Assembly (NCBI RefSeq): GCF_000091325.1
Contig: NC_014012.1
Coordinates: 1,488,001 to 1,552,000, forward strand
Source: Shewanella violacea DSS12
Lineage (GTDB): Bacteria > Pseudomonadota > Gammaproteobacteria > Enterobacterales > Shewanellaceae
Direction: 5' to 3'
Length of the DNA: 64,000 bases
In this document: one piece after another, positions 1 through 9,524 of the stretch
Numbering within the stretch: position 1 is the stretch's first letter
Layout: the number at the start of each line of letters is the position of its first letter
Notes under the pieces: model-generated
What the model saw: only the letters and a program-made list of their open reading frames with translations
What the model was told of the DNA's origin: nothing
Database searches by the model: none
Translations under genes and position numbers: made by a program

Positions 1-21
1 CGGTCAGGATGGCCAAGGCCA

Positions 22-1629
22 TTACATACGAAAGACACCAAATTTGGTCTCTTCTATCGGCGCATTGAGCGCGGCAGATAAAGCTAAACCCACCACATCC
101 CGGGTTTGTGCCGGGTCGATAATGCCGTCATCCCACAAGCGGGCGCTGGCATGGTAGGGGTGACCCTCTTTGTCGTATTGCTCGACGATAGGCGCGCGGA
201 ACTTTTGCTCTTCATCATCTGACCATTGGACCCCTTTACGGGCTAAACCATCACGTTTCACCGTGGCTAACACGCCTGCTGCCTGCTCGCCGCCCATCAC
301 AGATATGCGTGCGTTGGGCCACATCCACATCATGGTAGGTTCGAATGCACGGCCACACATGCCGTAGTTACCCGCGCCATAACTGCCACCTATGATGACG
401 GTAAATTTAGGCACATTGGCACAAGACACTGCCATAACCATCTTGGCACCGTGTTTGGCTATGCCTTCATGCTCGTACTTTTTCCCCACCATAAAGCCAG
501 TAATATTTTGCAGGAACAGGAGAGGGATCTTGCGTTGACAACAAAGCTCTATAAAGTGGGCGCCTTTCTGGGCGGACTCAGAGAAGAGTATGCCGTTGTT
601 AGCAATGATACCTATGGGATAACCGTGAATACGGGCGAAGCCACAGACTAAGGTGTTACCGTAGTTGGCTTTAAACTCATCGAAATCTGAGTCATCGACC
701 ACACGGGCAATCACTTCCCTGACATCGTATGGCTTTTTTAAATCTGTGCCGACTATGCCGTAGAGCTCATTGATATCGAATTTAGGCGGTTTTACCGGGC
801 TGAGTTGGGCTGCAATTGTCTTCTGGTGATTCAAACGAGTCACGGCTTTACGTGCCAGCTCTAATGCATGGTCATCGTTTTGCGCCAAGTGATCGGCAAC
901 CCCAGAGATCTTAGTGTGTACCTCGGCGCCGCCTAGCTCTTCAGCCGTGACCTCTTCACCGGTTGCCGCCTTTACCAGAGGTGGTCCGGCGAGGAAGATG
1001 GTGCCTTGCTCTTTGACGATAATTGACTCATCTGCCATAGCTGGCACATAGGCGCCACCTGCGGTACATAAGCCCATGACCACGGCAATTTGAGGAATGC
1101 CTTTGGCTGACATTTGTGCCTGGTTGTAGAAGATGCGACCGAAATGGTCTCTGTCTGGGAAGACTTCATCTTGGCGGGGCAGGTAGGCGCCGCCTGAATC
1201 TACCAGATAGATACAAGGCAGATGACAGCGACTGGCAATCTCTTGGGCTCGCAAGTGTTTCTTAACCGTGACAGGGTAATAAGTGCCGCCTTTTACCGTG
1301 GCATCGTTGGCGATGATCATGCATTCGATACCGCTGACTCGGCCTATTCCGGCAATAACGCCTGCAGCAGGAATGACATCTTCATATAATTCATAGGCGG
1401 CGAACTGGGAGAGTTCAAGAAACGGCGAGCCGGGATCTAGTAGCTTCTCGACCCTTTGTCTGGGTAACAGCTTCCCCCGGGAGAGATGGCGCTGACGGGC
1501 TACTTCGCCGCCGCCCTGTTCAATCTGTTGCAGCTTGAGTTTAAGATCTTGAACCAGGGCTAGCATGTCGTCATGTTTTGCCTTGAATTCATCGCTGCGG
1601 GAATTTATACGACTGCTAAGTTGCGTCAC
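22..1629 (-). CDS. liuB: Methylcrotonyl-CoA carboxylase, carboxyltransferase (beta) subunit
   Basis: Biotin-dependent carboxyltransferase that moves the carboxyl group onto 3-methylcrotonyl-CoA in leucine and isovalerate breakdown; it works with a biotin-carrying alpha subunit, expected beyond the left edge. The protein is a single two-lobed carboxyltransferase with the [10 protein letters not shown] motif near residue 145 and glycine-rich oxyanion-hole motifs ([22 protein letters not shown]). An upstream TTG at 1662 would give 546 residues, but GTG at 1629 has an AAAAGGA ribosome site 8 bases ahead and gives 535 residues, the usual family length. It follows liuA by about 80 bp on the same strand. 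Acetyl- or propionyl-CoA carboxylase beta subunits are related, but the neighbours fix the assignment. Confidence 0.93.
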   Translation of the reverse strand: MTQLSSRINSRSDEFKAKHDDMLALVQDLKLKLQQIEQGGGEVARQRHLSRGKLLPRQRVEKLLDPGSPFLELSQFAAYELYEDVIPAAGVIAGIGRVSGIECMIIANDATVKGGTYYPVTVKKHLRAQEIASRCHLPCIYLVDSGGAYLPRQDEVFPDRDHFGRIFYNQAQMSAKGIPQIAVVMGLCTAGGAYVPAMADESIIVKEQGTIFLAGPPLVKAATGEEVTAEELGGAEVHTKISGVADHLAQNDDHALELARKAVTRLNHQKTIAAQLSPVKPPKFDINELYGIVGTDLKKPYDVREVIARVVDDSDFDEFKANYGNTLVCGFARIHGYPIGIIANNGILFSESAQKGAHFIELCCQRKIPLLFLQNITGFMVGKKYEHEGIAKHGAKMVMAVSCANVPKFTVIIGGSYGAGNYGMCGRAFEPTMMWMWPNARISVMGGEQAAGVLATVKRDGLARKGVQWSDDEEQKFRAPIVEQYDKEGHPYHASARLWDDGIIDPAQTRDVVGLALSAALNAPIEETKFGVFRM

Positions 1630-1708
1630 GGTTTCAATCCTTTTGAGCAAAACTGAGGTCAAATGACGATGCCAGATGAATACTGGTATCGCCTCTGTGT
1701 GGGCTGAG

Positions 1709-2878
1709 CTACTTAGATTCGTTGAACAGCTCGCGGCCGATTAACATGCGGCGGATCTCCGAGGTACCGGCGCCAATTTCATAGAGCTTGGCATCACGCA
1801 GGAGTCGGCCCGTAGCATATTCGTTGACGTAACCGTTACCGCCTAGCAGCTGAATCGCATCCAGTGCCATCTTAGTGGCGAGCTCGGCGGAGTAGAGGAT
1901 GGCACCGGCGGCATCTTTACGTGTGGTTTCGCCTCGGTCGCAAGATTTGGCCACATTGTAGATATAAGACTTAGCCGCGTTCATGCCGGTATACATGTCG
2001 GCAAGCTTGCCCTGTACCAGCTGGAATTGTCCGATGGACTTGCCGAATTGCTCACGCTCATGAACATAAGGAATGACGATATCCATACAGGCGTTCATTA
2101 TTCCCAGGGGACCACCGGATAGCACCACACGTTCGTAATCCAGGCCGCTCATCAATACTTTTATACCGTTGTTCAGGCCACCGAGTATGTTTTCTGCCGG
2201 CACTTCGCAATCCTGGAAAACCAGCTCACAGGTGTTAGAGCCTCGCATGCCTAATTTGTCGAGTTTCTGCGCCGTGCTAAAGCCCTTAGAGTCTCGGTCG
2301 ACAATAAAAGCCGTGATGCCGTGGGCACCCTTGTCGAGATCTGTCTTAGCGTAGATGACATAAGTTTGAGCGTCAGGACCGTTGGTGATCCACATCTTGT
2401 TGCCGTTTAAGATGTATCTGTCACCCTCTTTACGAGCGTGCAGCTTCATGGATACCACATCCGAGCCTGCATTTGGCTCACTCATGGCAAGGGCGCCAAC
2501 ATGCTCACCTGTGACCAATTTAGGCAGGTATTTGGCTTTTTGCTCGGCATTACCGTTACGGTTAATTTGGTTAACACACAGATTAGAGTGGGCGCCGTAG
2601 CTTAGACCAATGGAAGCTGATGCGCGTGAAATCTCTTCCATGGCGACCACATGAGCCAGATAACCCATGTCAGCGCCGCCATATTCTTCAGATACTGTTA
2701 CACCCAGCAGACCCATATCTCCCAATACCGGCCAGAGTTCATTAGGGAATTCGTTGTCTGAATCTGTCTTTGCTGCGATGGGGGCTATTTCATTGGCGGC
2801 AAAGTTCTGCACCGCATCACGCAGCATGTCGATATCTTCGCCTAGGCCAAAATTGAGAGATGAGTAGAGTTGAGTCAT
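1709..2878 (-). CDS. liuA: Isovaleryl-CoA dehydrogenase
   Basis: FAD enzyme that oxidises isovaleryl-CoA to 3-methylcrotonyl-CoA, the substrate of the next enzyme in the operon; electrons pass to electron-transfer flavoprotein. At 389 residues it has the normal acyl-CoA dehydrogenase length, with the FAD/substrate motif [14 protein letters not shown] in the first half and a C-terminal [14 protein letters not shown] motif. The sequence [14 protein letters not shown] near residue 249 contains the glutamate at the position used as catalytic base in isovaleryl-CoA dehydrogenases, which separates it from short-chain acyl-CoA dehydrogenases. It sits between liuR and liuB on the same strand and is probably co-transcribed with them. 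Confidence 0.95.
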   Translation of the reverse strand: MTQLYSSLNFGLGEDIDMLRDAVQNFAANEIAPIAAKTDSDNEFPNELWPVLGDMGLLGVTVSEEYGGADMGYLAHVVAMEEISRASASIGLSYGAHSNLCVNQINRNGNAEQKAKYLPKLVTGEHVGALAMSEPNAGSDVVSMKLHARKEGDRYILNGNKMWITNGPDAQTYVIYAKTDLDKGAHGITAFIVDRDSKGFSTAQKLDKLGMRGSNTCELVFQDCEVPAENILGGLNNGIKVLMSGLDYERVVLSGGPLGIMNACMDIVIPYVHEREQFGKSIGQFQLVQGKLADMYTGMNAAKSYIYNVAKSCDRGETTRKDAAGAILYSAELATKMALDAIQLLGGNGYVNEYATGRLLRDAKLYEIGAGTSEIRRMLIGRELFNESK

Positions 2879-3022
2879 TGCTAGTGTCCTGTCAATTTTT
2901 AATCTTTAATGAGTAGATTTTTATTATTGCTTATCTTTTATTAGTCACTTTATCTTGTAACTTTAGCTTGAAATGTTAGTGCTTAAATCTGGTTGGCAGC
3001 TTTTGTTTATCATTGTTGCTAG

Positions 3023-3433
3023 TTATTTTTCTTGTAGTGCCAGCGCGGATCTACATTGCTGTTCGGCGGAGTTTAGTTCCATCAAGACAACCTTGATGTC
3101 ATCCATCTGTTGCTGCAGGGATGATTTCTTGTCTTCGACCAGATCTAACATGGTTTGAAGTTGTGAGCTGCTGTTCTTATCTGCATCGTAGAGTTCGAAT
3201 AGGCGGCGGGTTTCGGCGAGGGAGAATCCCAGGCGTTTGCCTCTGAGGATCAGTTTGAGACGCACCCTATCTTTTAGGACATAGATGCGAGTTTGCCCAC
3301 GACGCTTAGGCTTAAGTAAGCCCTGATCTTCATAGAAACGGATACTACGAGTGGTAATATCAAATTCTTTGGAGAGATCGCTAATAGAGTAATTTGTCTG
3401 GGGGCTCTGATTTTCAGTCATAAAAAACACCAT
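3023..3433 (-). CDS. liuR: MerR-family regulator of leucine catabolism (LiuR type)
   Basis: DNA-binding regulator with an N-terminal MerR winged helix (YSISDLSKEFDITTRSIRFYEDQGLL, shown here only as its start and end: YSISDL to YEDQGLL) followed by a dimerisation coiled coil rich in Glu, Lys and Gln. There is no cysteine-rich metal site, as expected for the LiuR branch, which responds to a branched-chain metabolite. It is the first gene of the operon and is likely autoregulated through the palindrome at 3466-3475. Two in-frame ATGs (3433 and 3421) are possible; neither has a strong ribosome site, so the first five residues are uncertain. Confidence 0.88.
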   Translation of the reverse strand: MVFFMTENQSPQTNYSISDLSKEFDITTRSIRFYEDQGLLKPKRRGQTRIYVLKDRVRLKLILRGKRLGFSLAETRRLFELYDADKNSSSQLQTMLDLVEDKKSSLQQQMDDIKVVLMELNSAEQQCRSALALQEK

Positions 3434-3465
3434 AATATTTAACTTTTCCAGAACGATATATGAAG

Positions 3466-3475
3466 TTTACGTAAA
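3466..3475. promoter_or_regulatory. Candidate LiuR operator palindrome
   Basis: TTTACGTAAA is a perfect 10-bp palindrome about 35 bp upstream of liuR, followed at once by a second AGGTAAAGGTAA half-like sequence. MerR regulators bind palindromes in their own promoters, so this is a reasonable operator; the protein-site link is inferred. Confidence 0.5.
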
Positions 3476-3612
3476 GGTAAAGGTAATGGCCATTTTGTCA
3501 GGTGAATAAAAGCAGTAAAAGCATGTCAAGGAAATGTGCCAGTCAGATTATCTGGCACGTTATAGCACTAGCTATTTTGGGGAAGCATTATTTATATCTT
3601 GTGTTTATCTTA

Positions 3613-4656
3613 TCAGGCTAATGGCTTTCTTTGCTTGGAATGTACGTTTGACGGCGATAGCCCAGTCCAACGTTTAAATGCTCGGGAGAAGCTACTCAGA
3701 TCGGCGAAGCCAAGCTGAAAGGCGATCTCTGTCATATTGACTCTTTGCTGTTTCAGCAAGAAGAGGGCCTTTTCCAGTTTGTATTTCTCCACCACATTTC
3801 GGTAGCTGGTATTGATCTCCGATAATCTTCTGTTTAGTGTCCTGACACTCATCATAAGTCCATCGGCCACTTTCTGATTGCTGGCATCCGATAGGCGAGG
3901 GAACTGCTCAAAAACATCGTAGATACGCAGCAAGATATCCTCAGATTGGATCTTAACTACCCAATTTTTTAGTATTAGCACCAGAGAGGGATAGATATCT
4001 GGGTCGCTGGTGGCGATGGGGAAATTCAAAAAGTGCTGACTGATGATGATCTTCATGATGGGTGAATTTAGGCTGAGGACACAGTTTAATTGTTTCTCAA
4101 AGTTAAATACTTGCTTGTTATCGAAGGGGAAGTCATGGACCTTTAACTTAATGGTGTTAGCCATTTGTGGGCAAAGCTTTAACAGTAACTTAATGATAAG
4201 AGAGACGAAATAAGCCTGACCTAGGTAGGTGAGAGGCTGGATGTTTAACGTCTCATTGGTGATGAAGAGGATCTCGAGATCACCTTGACTGTTCTCGATT
4301 AGCTTCATGCGGGTGGTTGAACCCAAGAAGATGGAGTACTCACACAGGTTTTCTAACATCTCCCTCACAGTGGGGGAGGTCCATAACACCAGGGAGTAGT
4401 TGCCAAAAGTGAGGGGCGAGATATTGTCGGCCACCTGGGTGAAAAATAGCCCGGAACCTAAAGACTCATAGATCTCATAGATGAAGTGTTTCATCTTCTT
4501 GGTTTCTATGTAGAAGTGATTATCATCGGCCAGAGCCAGAGTATCCCTCATGGAGCGCTCTAACTCGGTAATATCCCCCAGTTCGAGTTCATCTAAATTA
4601 TCTAAAAATAAGGTTAACCAACCTTTATGTATCACTCGATTCGGATCAATTTTCAT
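3613..4656 (-). CDS. AraC-family transcriptional regulator
   Basis: 347-residue regulator of the OruR/MmsR-like AraC class. Residues about 1-230 match the arabinose-binding-type N-terminal domain, and the last 100 residues carry the two AraC helix-turn-helix motifs (MSVRTLNRRL, then VNMTEIAFQLGFADLSSFSR and FKRWTGLSPS). It is divergent from the large flavoenzyme gene at 4954, and the intergenic region holds a TTGGCCA direct repeat with exactly 21-bp spacing, so it probably controls that gene. The effector is unknown; regulators of this class often sense small hydrophobic or amino-acid-derived compounds. Confidence 0.88.
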   Translation of the reverse strand: MKIDPNRVIHKGWLTLFLDNLDELELGDITELERSMRDTLALADDNHFYIETKKMKHFIYEIYESLGSGLFFTQVADNISPLTFGNYSLVLWTSPTVREMLENLCEYSIFLGSTTRMKLIENSQGDLEILFITNETLNIQPLTYLGQAYFVSLIIKLLLKLCPQMANTIKLKVHDFPFDNKQVFNFEKQLNCVLSLNSPIMKIIISQHFLNFPIATSDPDIYPSLVLILKNWVVKIQSEDILLRIYDVFEQFPRLSDASNQKVADGLMMSVRTLNRRLSEINTSYRNVVEKYKLEKALFLLKQQRVNMTEIAFQLGFADLSSFSRAFKRWTGLSPSNVHSKQRKPLA

Positions 4657-4778
4657 CTGTATTATTAGGCAACTTTAGCAGGCTTCACTATATCAGTTCC
4701 ATATCAACTTGTTGCATACTATTTACCAGATTTGGTGACTAGGGGGTGTATTCAGGATCTATGTCATAGTTTTCTGAC

Positions 4779-4806
4779 TTGGCCATAATGGTCGGACCTT
4801 TGGCCA
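4779..4806. promoter_or_regulatory. Candidate AraC-type operator (two TTGGCCA direct repeats)
   Basis: TTGGCCA occurs at 4779-4785 and 4800-4806, 21 bp apart and therefore on the same DNA face. Direct repeats two helical turns apart are typical of AraC-family sites. The pair lies midway between the divergent AraC gene and the flavoenzyme gene it is likely to activate. Confidence 0.45.
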
Positions 4807-4953
4807 GAAATGTAAAATCATGTAATAGTTCGCTTGCTTTAATAGACCTAAGCAAAACAATTAATTAACTCGTTTGTTGGCTTAAGTCAGATGAACAGAC
4901 CAGTTAGTTAATCGATTTTCTGGTCAAGCCACAACAACTTTTTGGAGTTTACT

Positions 4954-6990
4954 ATGTTGAAACAAGAACATAGAGTACTTTTTGAATCAATGCAAATTGG
5001 TCAACTAAAACTTAAAAACCGCTATTCTATGGCACCCATGGGCACTCTAGGGTGTGTAGACGGTGATGGCGCTTATAATAAGCGCGGACAGGATTACTAT
5101 ATCGCTCGTGCTAGAGGGGGCGTTGGCCTCATCATCACTGGGGTTCAGATGGTGGAGAATGAGCTAGAGCAGTTCCCTATGCCTTCACTGCCTTGTCCTA
5201 CCGTTAATCCCGTGGCTTATGTTCGCAGCGCCCGTGAGATGACCGAACGCATTCACAGCTATGGCACTAAGATTTTCGCTCAGCTCACTGCTGGTTGGGG
5301 CCGCTCTTGTATCCCAGGCTTTACTCCTCTTGATAAGAGCATTGCACCATCGGCTGCACCTAACCGTTTCGATCCCAGCATTGAGCATAGGGAGCTGACT
5401 ACGGAAGAAGTTAAGTACTTTATCTCTAAGTTTGTCGAGTCTGCAGCTATCGCTCAAAAAGCGGGCTTCGATGGGGTTGAGATCCACGCTGTCCACGAAG
5501 GTTATCTGTTAGATCAGTTCACCATGAAGTTTTTCAATAAGCGCACGGATGAATATGGTGGCAGCTTCGAGAACCGTTATCGCTTCGCTGTCGAGATAGT
5601 CGAAGGGATTAAGGCTGTATGTGGTAAGCATTTCCCTGTATCGCTGCGCTACTCAGTTAAAGGCAACATGAAAGCCTATGGCCAGGGGATACTCCCAGGC
5701 GAAGAAGCTGAAGAAGTGGGCCGCGATATGGAAGAAGGCCTTAAAGCGGCTAAGTATCTGCAAGATGCGGGTTATGATGCCCTTAATGTCGATGCTGGTA
5801 CCTATGATTCTTGGTATTGGAACCATCCACCGAACTATTTCCAGCCAGGTATGTACAAGCCTTACTGTAAAGCAGTATCGGAAGTAGTCGATATCCCAGT
5901 GCTTATGGCTGGCCGCATGGAAAATCCAGACTTGGCTTCACATGCGGTTGAAAATGGCATCTGTGATGGCATCTCCATGGGACGTCCTCTACTTGCAGAC
6001 CCTGAAGTGGTTAACAAGATACGTCGCGGACGCTTCGAAGAAGTTCGTCCTTGTCTCTCTTGTCACTTAGGTTGTCTGGGCCGTATGGCCGAAGTGGGTA
6101 ATATCTCTTGTGCGGTAAACCCAAGTTGTGGTCGCGAGGAGGAGTATGCACTTACCCCTGCGTTCAAGCCAAAGAAAGTTGTCGTGATCGGCGGCGGCGT
6201 CGGCGGCATGGAAGCGGCGCGTATCGCATCCGAGCGTGGTCATAGCGTAATCTTGATGGAGAAGGCTTCTGAGCTTGGCGGCAATGTGATCCCAGGTGGT
6301 CAGCCTCCGTTTAAGCATGACGATAAGCAGCTTGTCGTCTGGTACAGTGGTGAAATGGAAAGAAAGGCCGTCGAGGTTCGCATGAATACTCTGGCCACTA
6401 AAGAGAATATCGAAGCGGAAAACGCAGATGTGGTCATCTTCGCTACTGGTTCTCGTCCGACTCAGCCTGCTTGGTTGAAAGGGGCTGATAAGCCACATGT
6501 GATGACAGCCGAGAAGATGTTGATGAATCCTGAGCTTATCACCGGCGACAAGCTAACCGTCATCGGCGGCGGTTTGGTAGGCTCCGAAGCGGCATTATGG
6601 ATGGCCCAGAGAGGCAAATCTGTGACCCTAATCGAAGCCAGTGACGACCTCATTGGCGGTCCACATAAAACCTGTTTTGCTAACTACCAGATGCTCAAAG
6701 AGCTGTTGGAATTCGAGAATGTCGATGTGAAGACTTCGACTTATCTAGATTTCATCACAGATACAGGCATCATGATGCACAGTGCACAAGCTGCCGATGG
6801 GGCTGAGCTTCAGGAACTTGAATCGGATCATGTGGTCTTGGCCATGGGCTATAAGGCGGAACATGGCTTGTTCGATGAACTTGCCAACGAGTTGGATGTA
6901 GATGAAGTGTTCAACATAGGTGATAGCCAGCAGGCTCGTACCATAATGACCGCCATTTGGGACGGTTATGAAGTCGCTCGCTCTCTCTAA
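4954..6990 (+). CDS. FMN/FAD/4Fe-4S enoate reductase-like oxidoreductase (2,4-dienoyl-CoA reductase family)
   Basis: Three-part enzyme of the dienoyl-CoA/2-enoate reductase and BaiCD family. Residues 1-360 form an old-yellow-enzyme TIM barrel with FMN (HAVHEGYLLDQF near residue 180). A Cys cluster, CLSCHLGC plus a later Cys around residues 366-390, should bind a 4Fe-4S centre. FAD (VIGGGVGG near 411) and NAD(P)H (VIGGGLVG near 535) Rossmann motifs complete the electron path. Its substrate is probably an unsaturated acid or acyl-CoA. ATG 4954 is preferred because a TTG at 4942 overlaps the GGAG ribosome site that serves the ATG. A strong hairpin follows at 7028. Confidence 0.9.
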   Translation: MLKQEHRVLFESMQIGQLKLKNRYSMAPMGTLGCVDGDGAYNKRGQDYYIARARGGVGLIITGVQMVENELEQFPMPSLPCPTVNPVAYVRSAREMTERIHSYGTKIFAQLTAGWGRSCIPGFTPLDKSIAPSAAPNRFDPSIEHRELTTEEVKYFISKFVESAAIAQKAGFDGVEIHAVHEGYLLDQFTMKFFNKRTDEYGGSFENRYRFAVEIVEGIKAVCGKHFPVSLRYSVKGNMKAYGQGILPGEEAEEVGRDMEEGLKAAKYLQDAGYDALNVDAGTYDSWYWNHPPNYFQPGMYKPYCKAVSEVVDIPVLMAGRMENPDLASHAVENGICDGISMGRPLLADPEVVNKIRRGRFEEVRPCLSCHLGCLGRMAEVGNISCAVNPSCGREEEYALTPAFKPKKVVVIGGGVGGMEAARIASERGHSVILMEKASELGGNVIPGGQPPFKHDDKQLVVWYSGEMERKAVEVRMNTLATKENIEAENADVVIFATGSRPTQPAWLKGADKPHVMTAEKMLMNPELITGDKLTVIGGGLVGSEAALWMAQRGKSVTLIEASDDLIGGPHKTCFANYQMLKELLEFENVDVKTSTYLDFITDTGIMMHSAQAADGAELQELESDHVVLAMGYKAEHGLFDELANELDVDEVFNIGDSQQARTIMTAIWDGYEVARSL

Positions 6991-7027
6991 GCTCTCTCTT
7001 CTTACCTAGTTAGGTAAGGATGACAGG

Positions 7028-7062
7028 AAAAAAGGCTTAGCCATATTGGCTAGGCCTTTTTC
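7028..7062 (+). terminator. Rho-independent terminator
   Basis: An AAAAAAGGCTTAGCC / GGCTAGGCCTTTTT hairpin with flanking A and T runs, 38 bp after the flavoenzyme stop. The symmetric A/T tails could also stop transcripts arriving from the convergent gene at 7226. Confidence 0.85.
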
Positions 7063-7225
7063 ATGTCTGGGGATAAACCAGCTTATACCGATTGGTATTA
7101 AAACAACCAAGAGAAACAGCAGCCGATATCGGGTGATGAGTTGAAATCGAGAACCAAGTCTATGGCCTAAATATCATCTTGGTCTTTACCGGTGACCCCG
7201 AGTCTGTTGTTAATTTCAGATGGGC

Positions 7226-8362
7226 TTAGTTTGTCTGAGGCATGTCTGCAGTAGGATAATCCGTGTAACCCAAGTCAGTGCCGCCATACATGGTCGTAGG
7301 GTCTACAGCATTGAGGGGAAGATCATGACGGATCCGCTCAGGCAGGTCTGGGTTGGCAATGAAGGGACGACCGAAGGCAATCAAGTCACCCAAGTTCTTC
7401 TCCAATAGCCGTTGGCCACGTTCTGGGGTGTAACGTCCGGCGTAGATGATGAGTCCAGAAAAGCTGTCTCTCACTGCCTGTCTGAAACTGTCGGGCAGTT
7501 CAGGTGCATTGTCCCAATCGGCTTCTGCAAGAGACAGATAGCCTAGTTTAGCCTGCTCCAGCATCTTGATTGCCGTCACATAGGTGGTGTGGGGATCATC
7601 TTCTAATAGGCCAAGATAGATACGGTCTTCTTGTGTGGTCTCGAACATAGGCGCGAAACGTACTCCGACTCTTTCCGGACTGAATACCTGGGTCACAGCC
7701 TCGACAATTTCCTTCAGGAAACGCAGTCTATTCTCTAATGATCCGCCGTATTCATCTTGCCTGAAATTACTCTTATCTGAGATAAACTGGTTTACCAGAT
7801 AACCATTGGCACTGTGTATCTCTATGCCGTCAAAGCCCGCATCTTTAGCGTTGACTGCGGCTTGTTTGTAGAGCTGAACCAGCTCCTTAACCTCCTGGGT
7901 AGAAAGTGCTCGGGCCGGTGAAGGCTCAGCTAATGCACCTTCTCCAGGGCCTGTCTCGATAAACACGCTGACCGTGTCAGCCTTGCCCGCCGAGGGAGCT
8001 ATTGGCGCGGCATTGCCCGGCTGTAAACTGGTGTGGGATACTCGGCCTACATGCCAGAGCTGAGCGAAAATCACCTTACCTTGATCATGTATGGCTTGGG
8101 TAACCTTACGCCAGCCCTCGACTTGCTCGGGGGAGTGAATGCCAGGAGTCCAGGCATAGCCCTGACCTCTGGGCTCTATTTGAGTGCCTTCGGTGATCAT
8201 AAAACCGGCACCGGATCTTTGGCTATAGTATTTAGCCATCAGTTCGTTGGCTATGTTACCTGGCTGACTGCTGCGGGAGCGGGTCAGTGGGGGGAGCACG
8301 ATACGATTTTCTAAGGTCAGTGAGCCCAGTGTTGCTGTGTCAAATAGTGCGGGATATTTCAT
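7226..8362 (-). CDS. Old yellow enzyme, alkene reductase (NemA/SYE type)
   Basis: 378-residue FMN-dependent NADPH:alkene reductase that reduces activated C=C bonds of enals, enones, maleimides or nitro compounds. It is a single TIM barrel with ALFDTATLGSLTLENRIV at the N-terminus, the substrate-binding His/Asn pair in HSANGYL near residue 181, DEYGGSLENR, and the phosphate-binding AFGRPFIANP near the C-terminus. The His-x-x-Asn pair marks the classical OYE branch. It is divergent from a LysR regulator at 8464, a common arrangement for electrophile-inducible enzymes of this type. Confidence 0.93.
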   Translation of the reverse strand: MKYPALFDTATLGSLTLENRIVLPPLTRSRSSQPGNIANELMAKYYSQRSGAGFMITEGTQIEPRGQGYAWTPGIHSPEQVEGWRKVTQAIHDQGKVIFAQLWHVGRVSHTSLQPGNAAPIAPSAGKADTVSVFIETGPGEGALAEPSPARALSTQEVKELVQLYKQAAVNAKDAGFDGIEIHSANGYLVNQFISDKSNFRQDEYGGSLENRLRFLKEIVEAVTQVFSPERVGVRFAPMFETTQEDRIYLGLLEDDPHTTYVTAIKMLEQAKLGYLSLAEADWDNAPELPDSFRQAVRDSFSGLIIYAGRYTPERGQRLLEKNLGDLIAFGRPFIANPDLPERIRHDLPLNAVDPTTMYGGTDLGYTDYPTADMPQTN

Positions 8363-8431
8363 AAGTTAGCCTTGATTACTCTGTTCTTCGGCTAATATAA
8401 GACTTCTATTAATGCTGAAAAATAACTAAAC

Positions 8432-8450
8432 TTCGAAATAACTATTCGAA
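8432..8450. promoter_or_regulatory. Candidate LysR operator in divergent promoter
   Basis: Two TTCGAA palindromes at 8432-8437 and 8445-8450, 13 bp apart, lie directly upstream of the LysR gene and in the promoter of the divergent alkene reductase. They would suit binding by the neighbouring LysR protein; this is inferred from position and symmetry. Confidence 0.35.
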
Positions 8451-8463
8451 TAAACGAAATAAT

Positions 8464-9372
8464 ATGCTGGATAAACTTCCTAATCTAAGAAGCTTTATGG
8501 CGGTTGCCGAGGCCAACAGCTTCGCTAAGGCGGCTCGAAAGCTCAATATGGCCAACTCATCTGTGTCACGCCAGATAGCTCAGCTAGAGAGCCAGCTCAA
8601 TGTGTCCCTATTTACTCGTACCACACGCCATGTACAACTCTCACCTGCGGGAGAGATACTCTATGGACGCGCCAGTGGTTTGATCATGGAGATGGAAAAT
8701 CTGGCAGCCGAGCTAAGTGCCGAGAATGTCACTCCCCATGGAACATTGAAGGTATCAGTGCCCTGGTGGTTCAGTCAGCTGCATCTGGCGCCTCTGTTAC
8801 CTGAGTTTCTGGCCTTGTATCCGGATCTCAGGGTGGTGATGCAGTGCGATGATGGCATGACTAAGCTGGTGGAGGAGGGATTCGATGTGGCGGTACGTCT
8901 GAGTCGTCTTAAAGACTCTAACCTTATCGCCAGGCGGCTGGGTCCCCACAGTTTTGCCATGGCGGCCTCTCCCGAATACCTGGCCAGACATGCTGAAGTG
9001 ATTAAGCCCGAAGATTTACGGGAGCATGCCATGTTGTCGTTTAACTTCTCTACTCCCTATCACAGTTGGACCTTGAGAAAACAGGGCAAATCCTATCGTA
9101 TTCCACTGAAAGACAGCGTGTTGACCAGCAATAATGCCGATATCCTGAAACAGTGTGCCCTAGATGGCGCAGGTATCATCATTCAGCCAGTATGGGGCAT
9201 ACAAGCTGAGATAGAGTCCGGCGCCCTGATACAGCTACTGCCAGATTTTGAGGTGACCTCGACTACGTTCGATAACGGTATCTTCGCGGTTTACAGCAAG
9301 GAGAGTAAGGCGGTGAATCGGGTCAAGGTATTCGTCGACTTCCTGACGGAACGACTCAAGGTGGCCGGCTAA
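8464..9372 (+). CDS. LysR-family transcriptional regulator
   Basis: 302-residue LysR protein: N-terminal winged helix (NSFAKAARKLNMANSSVSRQ) and a LysR substrate-binding domain from about residue 90 to the end. Members of this CrgA/DsdC-like group often regulate an adjacent, divergent oxidoreductase. The start ATG at 8464 is only about 100 bp from the start of the alkene reductase, so both genes share one control region. Confidence 0.92.
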   Translation: MLDKLPNLRSFMAVAEANSFAKAARKLNMANSSVSRQIAQLESQLNVSLFTRTTRHVQLSPAGEILYGRASGLIMEMENLAAELSAENVTPHGTLKVSVPWWFSQLHLAPLLPEFLALYPDLRVVMQCDDGMTKLVEEGFDVAVRLSRLKDSNLIARRLGPHSFAMAASPEYLARHAEVIKPEDLREHAMLSFNFSTPYHSWTLRKQGKSYRIPLKDSVLTSNNADILKQCALDGAGIIIQPVWGIQAEIESGALIQLLPDFEVTSTTFDNGIFAVYSKESKAVNRVKVFVDFLTERLKVAG

Positions 9373-9524
9373 TCGGTCACCTTGTGCGTGAAGAAGTCAT
9401 GGTGGCAGGAATAAAAAAGGGTTAAGTTCCTAGTTCCTAGGATCTCATTCTTCATTCTCATTCATATGTTTTTGGTAATCTTTGGCTGTGATGCTTGTCC
9501 AGCCAAGTTTAAAATCTATATGGT

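Noticed and set aside
1630..1662. TTG start of the methylcrotonyl-CoA carboxylase gene
   Set aside because: The downstream GTG has a good ribosome site and gives the family's normal length.
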